This document shows, in pieces, positions 8,243 through 16,947 of a DNA stretch of 64,000 bases. A program made the translations under genes and the position numbers. This DNA is from Rhizobium leguminosarum (GTDB lineage Bacteria; Pseudomonadota; Alphaproteobacteria; Rhizobiales; Rhizobiaceae): NCBI RefSeq assembly GCF_017876795.1, contig NZ_JAGIOR010000001.1, positions 4,924,501 to 4,988,500 of the forward strand. Reading direction: 5' to 3'. The notes beneath the pieces were generated by a model. It did not search any database and was not told the origin of the DNA. It saw only the letters and a list, made by a program, of their open reading frames with translations. Positions within the stretch are counted from its first letter, which is position 1; the number at the start of each line of letters is the position of its first letter.

Positions 8243-8521
8243 ATGGGCAAGAAAAAATTCGACGACAACCAGATTACGGTCATACTGAAGGAGCACCAGG
8301 CCGGAGTGACGGTGGCAGATGTTTGCCACAAGCACGGCATCAGCGAGCCGACCTTCTATCGGTGGCAATCCCTGCAGTTCGGAAATGTCGGTCTCCATGC
8401 CAGAAGGGTGAGAGCCCTGGAGGAAGAGAACCAGAAGCTCAAGAAGCTTTTGGCCGAATCCATGCTCTCGGCGGCAACGCTGAGCGAGATGCTGGCGAAG
8501 ACATCGAAAGGGCGAAACTAA
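8243..8521 (+). mobile_element. IS3-family OrfA remnant (92 aa), no OrfB
   Basis: The frame begins MGKKKFDDNQITVILKE and contains the transposase-8 type helix-turn-helix (VADVCHKHGISEPTFYRW) followed by a leucine-zipper stretch (RVRALEEENQKLKKLLAES). These are hallmarks of IS3-family OrfA. No OrfB with a DDE integrase domain follows, so the element cannot move by itself. It begins only seven bases after the membrane-fusion gene stop, so it is probably a scar of an insertion or deletion at the island edge. It could be transcribed with the secretion genes. Confidence 0.75.
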
Positions 8522-8600
8522 CCTCTCAACAGAGGGGCACTGGCCGCCTTCTGGCTCGGGCTATCCCATACTATGCATATGATCAGCTTAGGGGATTGAG

Positions 8601-8676
8601 TGGTGCCCAGGACCGGAATCGAACCAGTGACACGCGGATTTTCAATCCGCTGCTCTACCAACTGAGCTACCTGGGC
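8601..8676 (-). tRNA. tRNA-Phe (GAA)
   Basis: The minus strand reads GCCCAGGTAGCTCAGTTGG at its 5' end and carries anticodon GAA in a TTGAAAA loop, a T-arm GGTTCGATTCC, and an acceptor stem closing with TGGGC plus ACCA. All four arms pair and CCA is encoded. Its 3' end faces the accessory secretion/IS region, a common integration point. Confidence 0.97.
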
Positions 8677-8857
8677 TAACCAGCTTCCGATGGACCTTTT
8701 TTAGAAAAAGAACCGCGGGGCCTTGGTTCGCCCCGGAAGCGAGCGGGGTTATAGCATCTTGTTCGGCCATGGCAAGCGGTCAAATGGCTCTTTTTTGACG
8801 GTCCTGCCGGTTTTGTGGATTCATGAGGAAAAATAAGAGCTTCGCCGACGGAATTCC

Positions 8858-9070
8858 CTAGTTTTCGTCATCCGGATATTCGGCCTTGGTCTCATCGTCG
8901 GCAACGGGAATGGCATAGGCGCCGGTCAGCCAGCGAGAGAGGTCAACCTCGCGACAGCGGTTTGAGCAGAAGGGGTAATGTTCGCGGTGAGAGGGTTTGC
9001 CGCATTCGGGGCAAGGGCGCGCCTTGCGCAGCGGTTCGACCTTGGCGGCGGCTTTCTTGTCTTCGGGCAT
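8858..9070 (-). CDS. yacG: DNA gyrase inhibitor YacG (zinc-binding)
   Basis: This 70-residue protein has a four-cysteine zinc motif: CPECGKPS at about 20-27 and [14 protein letters not shown] at about 35-48. It matches the YacG family, which in E. coli binds GyrB and inhibits gyrase. The acidic tail after the zinc knuckle is normal. It is the last protein gene in the leftward infA - maf - yacG run, 38 bases after maf, and the yacG-maf pairing is common in alphaproteobacteria. Confidence 0.92.
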   Translation of the reverse strand: MPEDKKAAAKVEPLRKARPCPECGKPSHREHYPFCSNRCREVDLSRWLTGAYAIPVADDETKAEYPDDEN

Positions 9071-9108
9071 GATCGGTCCGTCCTAATTCAGGAATTGGCC
9101 TTCGAGCT

Positions 9109-9729
9109 TTAGCCCTCCGGCCACCGGCTATGCACATCGAAGCCTTCGCCGGTCAGAAGCACAATGGTTTCATAAAGCGGCAGGCCGACGACATTGGTAT
9201 AGGAGCCCACCATCTTCTGCACGAAGGTGCCGGCAAGGCCCTGGATGCCGTAGGCGCCTGCCTTGCCGCGCCACTGGCCGGAGGCCAGGTAGTTCTCGAT
9301 CTCGAAACCGGAGAGGCGCTTGAAGCGCACCTTGGTCTCGACGATCCTCTGACGGATCTTGCGATCCGGCGTCACCAGGCAAACGCCGGTATAGACGAGA
9401 TGGTTGCGTCCCGACAGGAGGTGCAGCGAACTCAACGCCTCATCGGCGAATTCGGCCTTGCCGAGGATGCGCCGGCCGACGGCGACCACCGTATCGGCGG
9501 AGAGGATATAGCTGCCCTTCCAGGTAATATCGCCCTTGATGGCGGCGAGTGCTGCCTCGGCCTTCTCGGCCGAAAGCCTACGGGCGAGCGAACGCGGATG
9601 CTCCGACTTCTTCGGCGCCTCGTCGATATCCATCGGCATCAGGCGCGCAGGCTCGATGCCGGCCTGGTTGAGCAGGTCGACGCGACGGGGCGAGCCCGAG
9701 GCCAGAATGAGCTTGTATTTCAGCGCCAT
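9109..9729 (-). CDS. maf: Maf-family nucleotide pyrophosphatase
   Basis: The protein has 206 residues and the Maf signature [14 protein letters not shown] at the N-terminus, which forms the nucleotide-binding loop. Further motifs are SAEKAEA and the [18 protein letters not shown] block. Maf proteins hydrolyse non-canonical or modified nucleoside triphosphates and are linked to septum inhibition. The gene lies 55 bases after infA, between it and yacG. An in-frame start at the annotated ATG agrees with family length. Confidence 0.92.
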   Translation of the reverse strand: MALKYKLILASGSPRRVDLLNQAGIEPARLMPMDIDEAPKKSEHPRSLARRLSAEKAEAALAAIKGDITWKGSYILSADTVVAVGRRILGKAEFADEALSSLHLLSGRNHLVYTGVCLVTPDRKIRQRIVETKVRFKRLSGFEIENYLASGQWRGKAGAYGIQGLAGTFVQKMVGSYTNVVGLPLYETIVLLTGEGFDVHSRWPEG

Positions 9730-9784
9730 GGAACCTCGACCATCGGCAGACGGGGGAAAACCCCTTGCAAGACCTTTGGCAAAC

Positions 9785-10003
9785 TTACTTGAAACGGTAG
9801 GTGATGCGGCCCTTGGTCAGATCGTAGGGCGTCATTTCCACAAGCACCTTGTCGCCGGCGAGAACGCGGATGCGGTTCTTGCGCATGCGGCCGGCGGTAT
9901 GGGCGATGATCTCGTGTTCGTTTTCGAGCTTCACGCGGAACGTCGCATTCGGCAGAAGTTCGGTGACGATACCGGGGAATTCGAGGACTTCTTCTTTCGG
10001 CAT
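9785..10003 (-). CDS. infA: Translation initiation factor IF-1
   Basis: This 72-residue protein is a single OB fold with the typical IF-1 features [30 protein letters not shown] and [18 protein letters not shown]-1 binds the ribosomal A site of the 30S subunit during initiation. About 120 bases separate it from the upstream phosphatase gene. That gap includes an A/T-rich segment that may carry its own promoter, sensible for an essential gene. Confidence 0.97.
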   Translation of the reverse strand: MPKEEVLEFPGIVTELLPNATFRVKLENEHEIIAHTAGRMRKNRIRVLAGDKVLVEMTPYDLTKGRITYRFK

Positions 10004-10126
10004 ATAAGTGTTTTCTTCCTGTGGGTTGAAGAGGCAGCGCAGCGCGCGCCTTTAAAATTTGGGCGGAAACTACACAATCAACGCAGGTTTGTGAACCTTG
10101 TTGAACGGCCTTTCCTTTATTTGTTT

Positions 10127-10612
10127 TCATGCCGTTTGCGCGGCAATGCCATTTCGTTTGAGTAGCCGGCTTTCGATGAGGCCGGCCAGGTGATCGCGGA
10201 CCTCGCGATAACTCTCCAGAATCTGCTCGCGTGTTCCGCTGACAACCGTCGGATCCATGGTCGGCCAGTAGACGACATCGATTGCATTCGACCGCGTCAG
10301 CTCGAGTGCGGCATGATGGGCCGGCGGCGACAGCGTGATGATCAGATCGAAATAATCGTCCTCGAGCTCTTCGAGAGTCTGCGGCAGGCGGCGGCCGAGG
10401 GAAAGCCCGATCTCCTCGAGCACGACATCGACGAAAGGATCGCGCTCGCCGGCGCGCACGCCGGCCGACCTGACATAGGTATTGCCGGGCAGAATACTAC
10501 GGGCGATTGCTTCGGCGATCGGCGAGCGAATGGAATTCACCCCGCACATGAAGAGGATGGCGCCCGGCCTCTTTCCCTCCTCGATGTCGGCGGCGCGATC
10601 CATGGCCGTCAT
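10127..10612 (-). CDS. Low-molecular-weight phosphatase family protein
   Basis: The protein has 161 residues and an N-terminal C-x5-R phosphate loop (CGVNSIRS, Cys23-Arg29). A YWPTMDP segment supplies the downstream acidic residue typical of LMW protein-tyrosine phosphatases and ArsC-type arsenate reductases. Its start overlaps the stop of the UPF0262 gene by 4 bases (ATGA), so translation is probably coupled. The substrate is unknown; the position between hisD and infA is conserved in rhizobia. Confidence 0.82.
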   Translation of the reverse strand: MTAMDRAADIEEGKRPGAILFMCGVNSIRSPIAEAIARSILPGNTYVRSAGVRAGERDPFVDVVLEEIGLSLGRRLPQTLEELEDDYFDLIITLSPPAHHAALELTRSNAIDVVYWPTMDPTVVSGTREQILESYREVRDHLAGLIESRLLKRNGIAAQTA

Positions 10613-11082
10613 CCGCGCCAGTAGAGTACGCAGACCAGGGTGAACAGGCGCCGGGCGGTGTCGAAATCGACCTCTATCTTGCCGGTCAGCCTATCCTTCA
10701 GCGTCTGCGAACCTTCATTGTGGATGCCGCGCCGGCCCATGTCGATCGCCTCGATGCGGCTCGGCGTCGACGAACGGATCGCTTCGTAATAGCTCTCGCA
10801 GATCATGAAGTAATCCTTGACGATCCGCCGGAAGGGCGTGAGCGACAGGATATGGGTGGCGACGGCGCCACCCTCTTCGGTGGTGATGGCGAAAACCAGT
10901 TTCGAATCGACCAGCGAGATCTTCAGCCGATAGGGTCCGCCGGAATGGCCGAGCGGCGCAAAACTGTTCTCCTCGATCAGATCGAAGATGGCGACGGCGC
11001 GTTCATGCTCGACATCGGGCGTCGAACGGCCGATCGTATCGTCAAGGACGACGTCGCAAAGCCGGAAATCGCCCTTCGCCAT
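10609..11082 (-). CDS. UPF0262 family protein
   Basis: This 157-residue protein begins [15 protein letters not shown]. It matches the alphaproteobacterial UPF0262 family in length and in motifs such as [22 protein letters not shown] and [13 protein letters not shown]. There is no signal peptide or membrane segment, and the biochemical role is unknown. ATG 11082 lies 4 bases after the hisD stop, and its own stop overlaps the phosphatase start, so hisD - UPF0262 - phosphatase form one transcript. Confidence 0.88.
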   Translation of the reverse strand: MAKGDFRLCDVVLDDTIGRSTPDVEHERAVAIFDLIEENSFAPLGHSGGPYRLKISLVDSKLVFAITTEEGGAVATHILSLTPFRRIVKDYFMICESYYEAIRSSTPSRIEAIDMGRRGIHNEGSQTLKDRLTGKIEVDFDTARRLFTLVCVLYWRG

Positions 11083-11086
11083 GCCC

Positions 11087-12385
11087 TCACCTTTCGAGGT
11101 TAAGGCGGATCGCGACCGATCGCGCATGGGCATCGAGACCTTCGGAGACGGCAAGAGCGATCGCCGCCGGGCCGAGGGTGCGCAGCTCACCCGGTCCGAG
11201 GCGCAGGATCGAGGTGCGCTTGACGAAATCGAGCACCGAAAGGCCGGAGGAGAAGCGCGCCGAGCGCGCCGTCGGCAGCACATGGTTCGAACCGCCGACA
11301 TAATCGCCGATCACCTCGGGCGTATGGGCGCCGATGAAAATCGCGCCGGCATTGCGGATGCCGTCGAGCAGCCGGTCCGGATCGGCGACGGCGAGTTCGA
11401 GATGCTCGGCGGCGATGCGGTTGGCCAGGGGAATGGCCTCTTTCAGATCGGCAACGAGGATGACCGCGCCGAAATCGCGCCAGCTTGCCGCCGCCGTCTC
11501 GGCGCGGTTCAGCGTCATCAGCTGGCGTTCGACCGCCTGCTCCACCGCCTTGCCGAAGTCGGCATTGTCGGTGATCAGGATCGCCTGGGCGCTGACATCG
11601 TGCTCGGCCTGCGCCAGGAGGTCGGCGGCGATCCAATCCGGATTATTGTCCTTGTCGGCAATCACCAGGACCTCGGAGGGGCCGGCGATCATATCGATCC
11701 CGACGGTGCCGAAGACATGGCGCTTGGCGGCAGCGACATAGGCATTGCCGGGGCCGGTGATCTTGGCGACCGGGGCGATGGTCTCGGTGCCATAAGCGAG
11801 TGCCGCGATCGCCTGGGCGCCGCCGACACGATAAACCTCGGTAACGCCGACAAGCTTGGCGGCGGCAAGCACCGCCGGATTGACCGTGCCGCCGGTGGCG
11901 GGAACGGCGATGACGATGCGATCGACGCCGGCGACCTTGGCCGGCACCGCATTCATCAGCACCGAGCTCGGATAACTCGCGGTGCCGCCCGGAACATAGA
12001 GCCCGACCGCCTCGATCGCCGTCCAGCGCGAGCCGAGACCGACGCCGAGATCGTCCTCGTAGATATCGTCCTTCGGCAGCTGCCGGCGATGATGGGATTC
12101 GATGCGCAGTGCCGCGAGCTTCAGCGCACCCAGCACCTCAGACGGCACTGCCTCGACGGCGGCGTCGAACTCTTCCGGCGTGACACGCATCGGCACGGCG
12201 GTGAAATCGATGCCATCGAACTTCAGCGAATATTCGGCAAGCGCCACATCGCCCCGGGCCCTGATATCATCGATGATGGCGCGAACGACGGTGTTCACAT
12301 CCTCGGAGACTTCACGCTTCGTCGTCAGAAAGGCGGCAAAATGCTGCTCGAAACCTTCCGATGCCTGATCCAGCCAGATTGCCAA
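11087..12385 (-). CDS. hisD: Histidinol dehydrogenase
   Basis: The 432-residue enzyme catalyses the last two oxidations of histidine biosynthesis (L-histidinol to L-histidine) with NAD and zinc. Diagnostic segments are [16 protein letters not shown], the [12 protein letters not shown] block, [14 protein letters not shown], and the zinc/catalytic region [13 protein letters not shown]. Its length is normal. It is the first gene of a tightly spaced leftward set with UPF0262 and the phosphatase, 49 bases downstream of the DUF2948 gene. Confidence 0.96.
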   Translation of the reverse strand: MAIWLDQASEGFEQHFAAFLTTKREVSEDVNTVVRAIIDDIRARGDVALAEYSLKFDGIDFTAVPMRVTPEEFDAAVEAVPSEVLGALKLAALRIESHHRRQLPKDDIYEDDLGVGLGSRWTAIEAVGLYVPGGTASYPSSVLMNAVPAKVAGVDRIVIAVPATGGTVNPAVLAAAKLVGVTEVYRVGGAQAIAALAYGTETIAPVAKITGPGNAYVAAAKRHVFGTVGIDMIAGPSEVLVIADKDNNPDWIAADLLAQAEHDVSAQAILITDNADFGKAVEQAVERQLMTLNRAETAAASWRDFGAVILVADLKEAIPLANRIAAEHLELAVADPDRLLDGIRNAGAIFIGAHTPEVIGDYVGGSNHVLPTARSARFSSGLSVLDFVKRTSILRLGPGELRTLGPAAIALAVSEGLDAHARSVAIRLNLER

Positions 12386-12434
12386 GGCCGATATTCCTTC
12401 TCAACTCGAAACTGCGATGTTCAAACGTCAAGCC

Positions 12435-12866
12435 TCAGCGATGGCGAGGCTTGGAGGAGGCCTCCCAGGCACCGCCGATATCAGCGAGCTGCACCTCGAT
12501 GCATTCGACATCGAGCGCAATCGAGGCGGTGCCGGACAGCGACAGCTCGATCGTACCCTCCGGTCCGTCGCCCTTCTTATCGAAACGCAGCGCCAGCAAT
12601 GACAGCACCTCGTCGCGTTTGCCACGATCGATGCCGAGCGACCGGACGGCCAGCACACGCTTGAACACCAGGGCGGCGCGGCGGCGCTCGAAACCCTTGC
12701 GCTTGCGCTCGGCACCTTCCCAGACGAAACGATTGACGGCAAGGGCGAACTGCGCGTCGCGCGGCGACCAGTCGATGTCGCCGACCTTGAAGACGCTGTC
12801 CTGCATATGCGCGGAGACGATTGCGAGGTCCTCGTCATCGAGCGCAACAAGCTTCAGATCGGTCAT
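12435..12866 (-). CDS. DUF2948 family protein
   Basis: This 143-residue protein starts MTDLKLVALDDEDLAIVSAH and contains the family core DIDWSPRDAQFALAVNRFVWE and an Arg/Lys-rich turn. It is a small soluble protein of unknown function that is conserved next to hisD in Rhizobiales. It sits between murA and hisD with a 94-base gap upstream. Confidence 0.82.
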   Translation of the reverse strand: MTDLKLVALDDEDLAIVSAHMQDSVFKVGDIDWSPRDAQFALAVNRFVWEGAERKRKGFERRRAALVFKRVLAVRSLGIDRGKRDEVLSLLALRFDKKGDGPEGTIELSLSGTASIALDVECIEVQLADIGGAWEASSKPRHR

Positions 12867-12960
12867 TCAGTCTTACCCCAGCAGGCACCGCCGGAATGGC
12901 GATGCGTAGACAAGGGAAATAAGATGCTGCGGGCAATTACGCAACCGGGATGAGCGCTGC

Positions 12961-14253
12961 TTACTCGCTGATGCGCTCGACGACGGCGCCGCAGCGGGTC
13001 AGCTTCTCCTCGAGCCGCTCGAAACCGCGGTCGAGGTGATAGACGCGGGAGACCGTGGTTTCACCTTCGGCGGCAAGGCCGGCGATGACGAGCGAGACGG
13101 AGGCGCGCAGATCGGTCGCCATGACGGGCGCGCCGCGCAGGCGTTGGACACCCTCGATCTTCGCCGTCTGGCCCGACAGCGTTATCCTGGCGCCGAGGCG
13201 GGCAAGCTCCTGCACATGCATGAAGCGGTTTTCGAAGATGGTCTCGGTGACGTGCGAGATGCCGGAAGAGCGGGTCATCAGCGCCATGAACTGCGCCTGC
13301 AGATCGGTGGGGAAACCCGGGAAGGGATCGGTGACGATATCGACCGGCTTGATGCCGGCGCCGTTGCGCCTGACGCGCATACCGTTATTGGTCGCAGAGA
13401 TGTCGGCGCCGGCGCGGCGCAGCGTTTCCAGCGCGGTGTCGAGCAGTGCCACATCGGTATTTTCGAGCACGACGTCGCCGCCGGCCATGGCGACGGCCAT
13501 GGCATAAGTGCCGGTCTCGATGCGATCCGGCAGGACGCGGTGGCGAGCGCCGGAGAGCGAGGTGACGCCTTCGATGGTGATGGTCGCCGTGCCGGCGCCC
13601 GAGATCTTGGCGCCCATGGCGTTCAGGCAGTTGGCGAGATCGACGACCTCAGGCTCGCGGGCGGCATTGCCGATGACCGTCGTGCCGCGGGCCAGCGTTG
13701 CCGCCATCATCATCACATGGGTGGCGCCGACGGAGACCTTCGGGAAAGTGTAGCGCGCGCCGATCAGGCCGCCATTCGGCGCCTTGGCGTTGATATAACC
13801 GGCTTCGATCTCCATGGTGGCGCCGAGCGCCGTCAGGCCGTCGATGAAAAGATCGACAGGGCGCGTGCCGATGGCACAGCCGCCCGGCAGCGAGACGCGG
13901 CAATGGCCTTCGCGCGCCAGCAGCGGGCCGATGACCCAGAAAGAGGCGCGCATCTTCGAGACCAGTTCATAGGATGCCGTGGTGTCGACGATGGTGCGGC
14001 AGGTGAAATGGATGGTGCGCGAGTAGGAATCTTCCTGGCGTTCGCGGCGGCCGTTGACCGCAACATCGACGCCATGATTGCCGAGGATGCGCATCAAGAG
14101 TTCGACATCGGCCAGATGCGGCACGTTTTCGAGCGTCAGCGTATCGCTGGTCAGAAGCGAGGCGATCATCAGCGGCAGTGCGGCATTCTTGGCGCCGGAA
14201 ATCGGAATGATGCCATTCAGCTCATTACCGCCGACGATTCTGATACGATCCAT
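12961..14253 (-). CDS. murA: UDP-N-acetylglucosamine 1-carboxyvinyltransferase
   Basis: The 430-residue enzyme transfers enolpyruvate from PEP to UDP-GlcNAc, the first committed step of peptidoglycan synthesis. The catalytic cysteine is in [15 protein letters not shown], near residue 125, so the fosfomycin-sensitive Cys form is expected. The N-terminal [15 protein letters not shown] and the domain-repeat architecture are standard. It is transcribed leftward ahead of DUF2948 and hisD. Confidence 0.96.
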   Translation of the reverse strand: MDRIRIVGGNELNGIIPISGAKNAALPLMIASLLTSDTLTLENVPHLADVELLMRILGNHGVDVAVNGRRERQEDSYSRTIHFTCRTIVDTTASYELVSKMRASFWVIGPLLAREGHCRVSLPGGCAIGTRPVDLFIDGLTALGATMEIEAGYINAKAPNGGLIGARYTFPKVSVGATHVMMMAATLARGTTVIGNAAREPEVVDLANCLNAMGAKISGAGTATITIEGVTSLSGARHRVLPDRIETGTYAMAVAMAGGDVVLENTDVALLDTALETLRRAGADISATNNGMRVRRNGAGIKPVDIVTDPFPGFPTDLQAQFMALMTRSSGISHVTETIFENRFMHVQELARLGARITLSGQTAKIEGVQRLRGAPVMATDLRASVSLVIAGLAAEGETTVSRVYHLDRGFERLEEKLTRCGAVVERISE

Positions 14254-14359
14254 GTGCGCTTACGGGCCGCGCCCGCCTTTCCTGAAAGTACTGCCTTGGA
14301 ATAGGAGTGGGGTGTTTAAGGGATTTTTCGCGACGCTTCAATTCGCCGCGGACGGAACA

Positions 14360-14554
14360 TTACGATTCGTCCATTTTTGCGGCAGGCAGTCCATTTGTTT
14401 CGTCGGCTTGCCCGGAACGGCGGGCGCGCACCTGCTGTTTGCGTTTCGAAAGATTTTCCCGGAGTTTTTCGGCGGCGCGCTCGCGGCGCAGTTTCGCCTG
14501 CGCCTCGATCGCCTCTTTGCGGCTCTGCTGGCCGGTTTCGGTCTTGTCGTTCAT
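14360..14554 (-). CDS. Small charged hypothetical protein (64 aa)
   Basis: The frame from ATG 14554 encodes MNDKTETGQQSRKEAIEAQ followed by a long Arg/Lys/Glu/Ala helix (AKLRRERAAEKLRENLSKRK) and a polar tail. It is probably a soluble helical protein, possibly nucleic-acid- or partner-binding. An in-frame start further upstream at 14686 would add 44 residues of unlikely composition. It lies 106 bases upstream of murA in the same direction. I do not recognise a named family. Confidence 0.55.
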   Translation of the reverse strand: MNDKTETGQQSRKEAIEAQAKLRRERAAEKLRENLSKRKQQVRARRSGQADETNGLPAAKMDES

Positions 14555-14708
14555 GTGAACAGGATTAGCCGAATTCGCTCCGCTCCAAAAGGCCCTTGCA
14601 TCCCAATCCACGCAAAGTTGGAATTTGCTGCTTGCGCTTGCCGCCAAGCTGTGGCAATAGCCGCCCGTTCTCGCGATTTGAGCCACACGGCTCGCGCGGT
14701 CTGGTCCT

Positions 14709-14783
14709 GCTGCCGTAGCTCAGTGGTAGAGCACACCCTTGGTAAGGGTGAGGTCGGTGGTTCAATCCCACTCGGCAGCACCA
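14709..14783 (+). tRNA. tRNA-Thr (GGT)
   Basis: The acceptor arm GCTGCCG pairs with CGGCAGC. The D-arm is GCTC/GAGC. The anticodon stem ACCC/GGGT encloses TTGGTAA, giving anticodon GGT. The T-arm GGTGG-TTCAATC-CCACT is intact and CCA is encoded. Confidence 0.96.
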
Positions 14784-15228
14784 GTTTTCTCTCAGGTATC
14801 GGACATGATTACGCGCGCACCGGGCTGGCCCCTAATCCGGCTGCCGCCACCGACCGGGGTCGAGCCACGCGTCTCGACCGGTCCTTCGGACCCCGCTTGC
14901 ATGGCGAAGGGACATGCCGCATCCTCGTCGTTCCCCACCTACCCCTCGCAGGGCACGTCCCCTCTCCCCGTTTTTCACGGGGAGAGGGTTAGGGTGAGGG
15001 GCAGCCATCCGCACGAACCGGATAGCCTTGCAGCAAAATTCCTTTTTGCCTGCACGCACCTGCGATCCCTCCCCGCGCAAGCTGACATTTGGCCTCATCA
15101 GCAACAAACGATTCACCATTGTTGCCCGTGAAAATCACGCTAGAATAGCGATCATGGCCGGCGTCTTCGCGGAGGAATACGGAGACGCTGCATCCTTTGT
15201 TTCTGTCGACAATCGTGGAGGAGCATTG
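14784..15228. other. Intergenic region with repeat, no gene seen
   Basis: This 445-base stretch downstream of tRNA-Thr has frames on both strands, but those over 14930-15010 are translations of a common intergenic hairpin repeat. No ribosome-binding site or family motif supports a gene. A GGAGGAG site at 15218-15224 belongs to the DUF982 gene. Confidence 0.5.
14960..14988. repeat. CCCTCTCCCCGT hairpin repeat
   Basis: Perfect 12-bp arms CCCTCTCCCCGT and ACGGGGAGAGGG surround a 5-base loop, followed by TTAGGGTGAGGGG. This is the dispersed REP-like intergenic repeat common in rhizobial genomes. A related copy occurs at 37594-37614. Confidence 0.7.
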
Positions 15229-15471
15229 ATGGCAACTGAAAGATGGAACAGCCCGGTCAAGGTCGGATTCGAAGATGCCGTTGCGCGAACGGTCAACGGG
15301 CCGTTCGATGCGCTGAAATGCCTGGCGGATTTCTGGCCGAACTCGCGCGGGCTCCGTTACATCAAGGCGCGCAGCACCTGCCGGGCAGCACTCGACGGGC
15401 GTAAGAGCGTGGAAGAGGCGAGAGCCGAATTCCTGGCGGCGGCCGAAGAGGCGAAGCTGAAGCTGCATTAA
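15229..15471 (+). CDS. DUF982 domain-containing protein
   Basis: The protein has 80 residues from ATG 15229, chosen because GGAGGAG lies 5 bases upstream. Motifs WNSPVKVGFEDA, NGPFDALKCLADFWP and AALDGRKSVEEARAEF match DUF982, a small soluble family largely restricted to rhizobia and found in many copies per genome. Its function is unknown. A hairpin 4-7 bases after the stop may end the transcript. Confidence 0.85.
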   Translation: MATERWNSPVKVGFEDAVARTVNGPFDALKCLADFWPNSRGLRYIKARSTCRAALDGRKSVEEARAEFLAAAEEAKLKLH

Positions 15472-15477
15472 CGCGCC

Positions 15478-15496
15478 GCGCGTCGACAGGACGCGC
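15478..15496 (+). terminator. Hairpin after the DUF982 gene
   Basis: GCGCGTC and GACGCGC pair across GACAG just after the stop codon at 15471. No T-run follows. It resembles the CGCGTC-type palindromes elsewhere in the window, so it may be a repeat that also serves as a transcript end. Confidence 0.4.
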
Positions 15497-15754
15497 ACAG
15501 GCGGTTGATACGTTGAACTGGCATTTCGGTCAGCATTGCCGACGCTATCGGCTTTTCCTAAACGAAGCGTGCCGGAATGGCGCAAGGCTTTAATTTACTT
15601 AACCCTGCATCGAACTTGTGGCGGGTTTTGGTGCAACGGGCATTGCGCCTGGTACGGGTCTATTCATAGAAGACGCGCAGCCATCATGATGATGGTCAGA
15701 GGCTCGTCACCTCTGCGGAAACGCAGGCGAGCCTCGTCCGAGCAGGACACTATT

Positions 15755-16015
15755 TCAGCAGTCCACGCCGCCCTCATTCCCGACCTCGATATAACCGACG
15801 CCGATGATCGTGCCATCACCCGCGCGGATGAAGGAGGGGAGATAATGCGGTTCTGCCGGCGTGCAGGCGACGGCCCCGGTATATTCGTTGAGGGCAATCT
15901 GGTCCTTCGGCAGTGCGGAATAATTGGTGCCGGTTTCCAGCGAGGCATAGGCGGAACCGGCAAAGACACCGGCTGATATCACGGTGATTGCCGAGAGGCG
16001 AGGAAGCGACTGCAT
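15755..16015 (-). CDS. Small exported hypothetical protein (86 aa)
   Basis: From ATG 16015 the protein starts MQSLPRLSAITVISAGVFAG, a typical Sec signal peptide with likely cleavage after AYA near residue 24. The mature part of about 62 residues contains two cysteines and the segment PSFIRAGDGTIIGVGYIEVG. No family is recognised. An upstream in-frame ATG at 16063 would spoil the signal peptide. The gene is single, 118 bases after the BON gene on the same strand. Confidence 0.55.
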   Translation of the reverse strand: MQSLPRLSAITVISAGVFAGSAYASLETGTNYSALPKDQIALNEYTGAVACTPAEPHYLPSFIRAGDGTIIGVGYIEVGNEGGVDC

Positions 16016-16132
16016 GAGGGTCTCCAGCGTTTCGATCCGGCATTTCAACACGCGGGAGAGCACTTGGTTCCCTTCATGTGTCGTCAGGGCACGTGAGCAC
16101 AGGAGTCGAGCAGCTTCTCATTTGCAGGCGTT

Positions 16133-16399
16133 TCAGCGCCGGAGCAGCCGGCTGCGCACGTAGCCTCGACCGACGACGCTTTCGGTGATCTCGACCGCTC
16201 GTTCGACGTCGCCCCGCCGGCGCACGAAACCTTCCAGGATGATGTATGAGCCGGATATGCCGACGATGATTTCCCCGGCTTCGATATCGCCGGCCGCATG
16301 AAGGGCGCTCGCCACTGAAGCAAGCGTCGCCGCATCGCTGTGGCCCTGCCGGATGGGCTCCTCATGGTCCGTGAATGCTGGAAAGCCGAGCACAGTCAC
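16133..16399 (-). CDS. BON-domain protein (88 aa)
   Basis: The GTG at 16399 is preceded by CAGGAGA and opens VTVLGFPAFTDHEEP. The body LASVASALHAAGDIEAGEIIVGISGSYIILEGFV followed by RAVEITESVVGRGYVRSRL is a single BON domain. That fold is usually associated with membrane or phospholipid binding in periplasmic stress proteins, but no signal peptide is seen here, so the location is uncertain. Longer in-frame starts reach into unrelated upstream sequence and are not supported. Confidence 0.65.
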   Translation of the reverse strand: MTVLGFPAFTDHEEPIRQGHSDAATLASVASALHAAGDIEAGEIIVGISGSYIILEGFVRRRGDVERAVEITESVVGRGYVRSRLLRR

Positions 16400-16562
16400 C
16401 GTCTCCTGATGTTGGTGGATGTGGGGTAACGCTGTAGCGAGGCATTTCGTTGCGGTCGTCGGACTATTCGAGAGCGATTCCTGCGGGCCGTGGCATGGGT
16501 GCCCTTGGCGAAAGGTGCTGCGGTTTCCATATCTGATTGCACTCGAAAGAGGGATGACGACG

Positions 16563-16844
16563 ATGAAAGTGCTGCTGCCCGCCTTATTCCCTGGGGCATT
16601 GTTTGCCGGGGTAATGCTTGCCGGCTGCTCGTCAGCCGATACGCCGGCGCTCGACCCCATTCCCGGCAGCATCACCTATGGCGGCCAGCCGCGGACGAAG
16701 CTCACCAAGTCGCCGGTCGGCAGCGCCGTCTACAACCAGTTCTACAATGGGACGGGCCAGCGGGTGGAGGAAACCTATATTCTTCAGCCGGACCGCAGCC
16801 TGAAGCTGGTGCGGCGCGTGATCGGACCGGATTTCCCCGATTGA
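16563..16844 (+). CDS. Small lipoprotein (93 aa)
   Basis: MKVLLPALFPGALFAGVM is followed by the lipobox LAGC, predicting a lipid-anchored protein with Cys near residue 24. The mature part (PIPGSITYGGQPRTKL, VYNQFYNGTGQRVEETYIL, PDRSLKLVRRV) is about 70 residues without a recognised domain. GAGGG lies 7 bases before ATG 16563; the ATG at 16554 is an alternative. Confidence 0.65.
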   Translation: MKVLLPALFPGALFAGVMLAGCSSADTPALDPIPGSITYGGQPRTKLTKSPVGSAVYNQFYNGTGQRVEETYILQPDRSLKLVRRVIGPDFPD

Positions 16845-16947
16845 CGTTGCGCTGGAGCCGCAGGCTTGACAGCGGCTGAAATCGCGAACATTCAAGGAAC
16901 ATCTAATTTTCCGCAGTGATTCTGCGAGAGCCCGACCGGACGGCTGG

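Noticed and set aside
10988..12664. 558-residue frame antisense to hisD
   Set aside because: hisD is unambiguous on the other strand; the antisense product is Arg/Asp-rich noise.
14832..15119. 95-residue minus-strand frame downstream of tRNA-Thr
   Set aside because: Its segment PHPNPLPVKNGERGRA is the translation of a dispersed hairpin repeat, not a protein.
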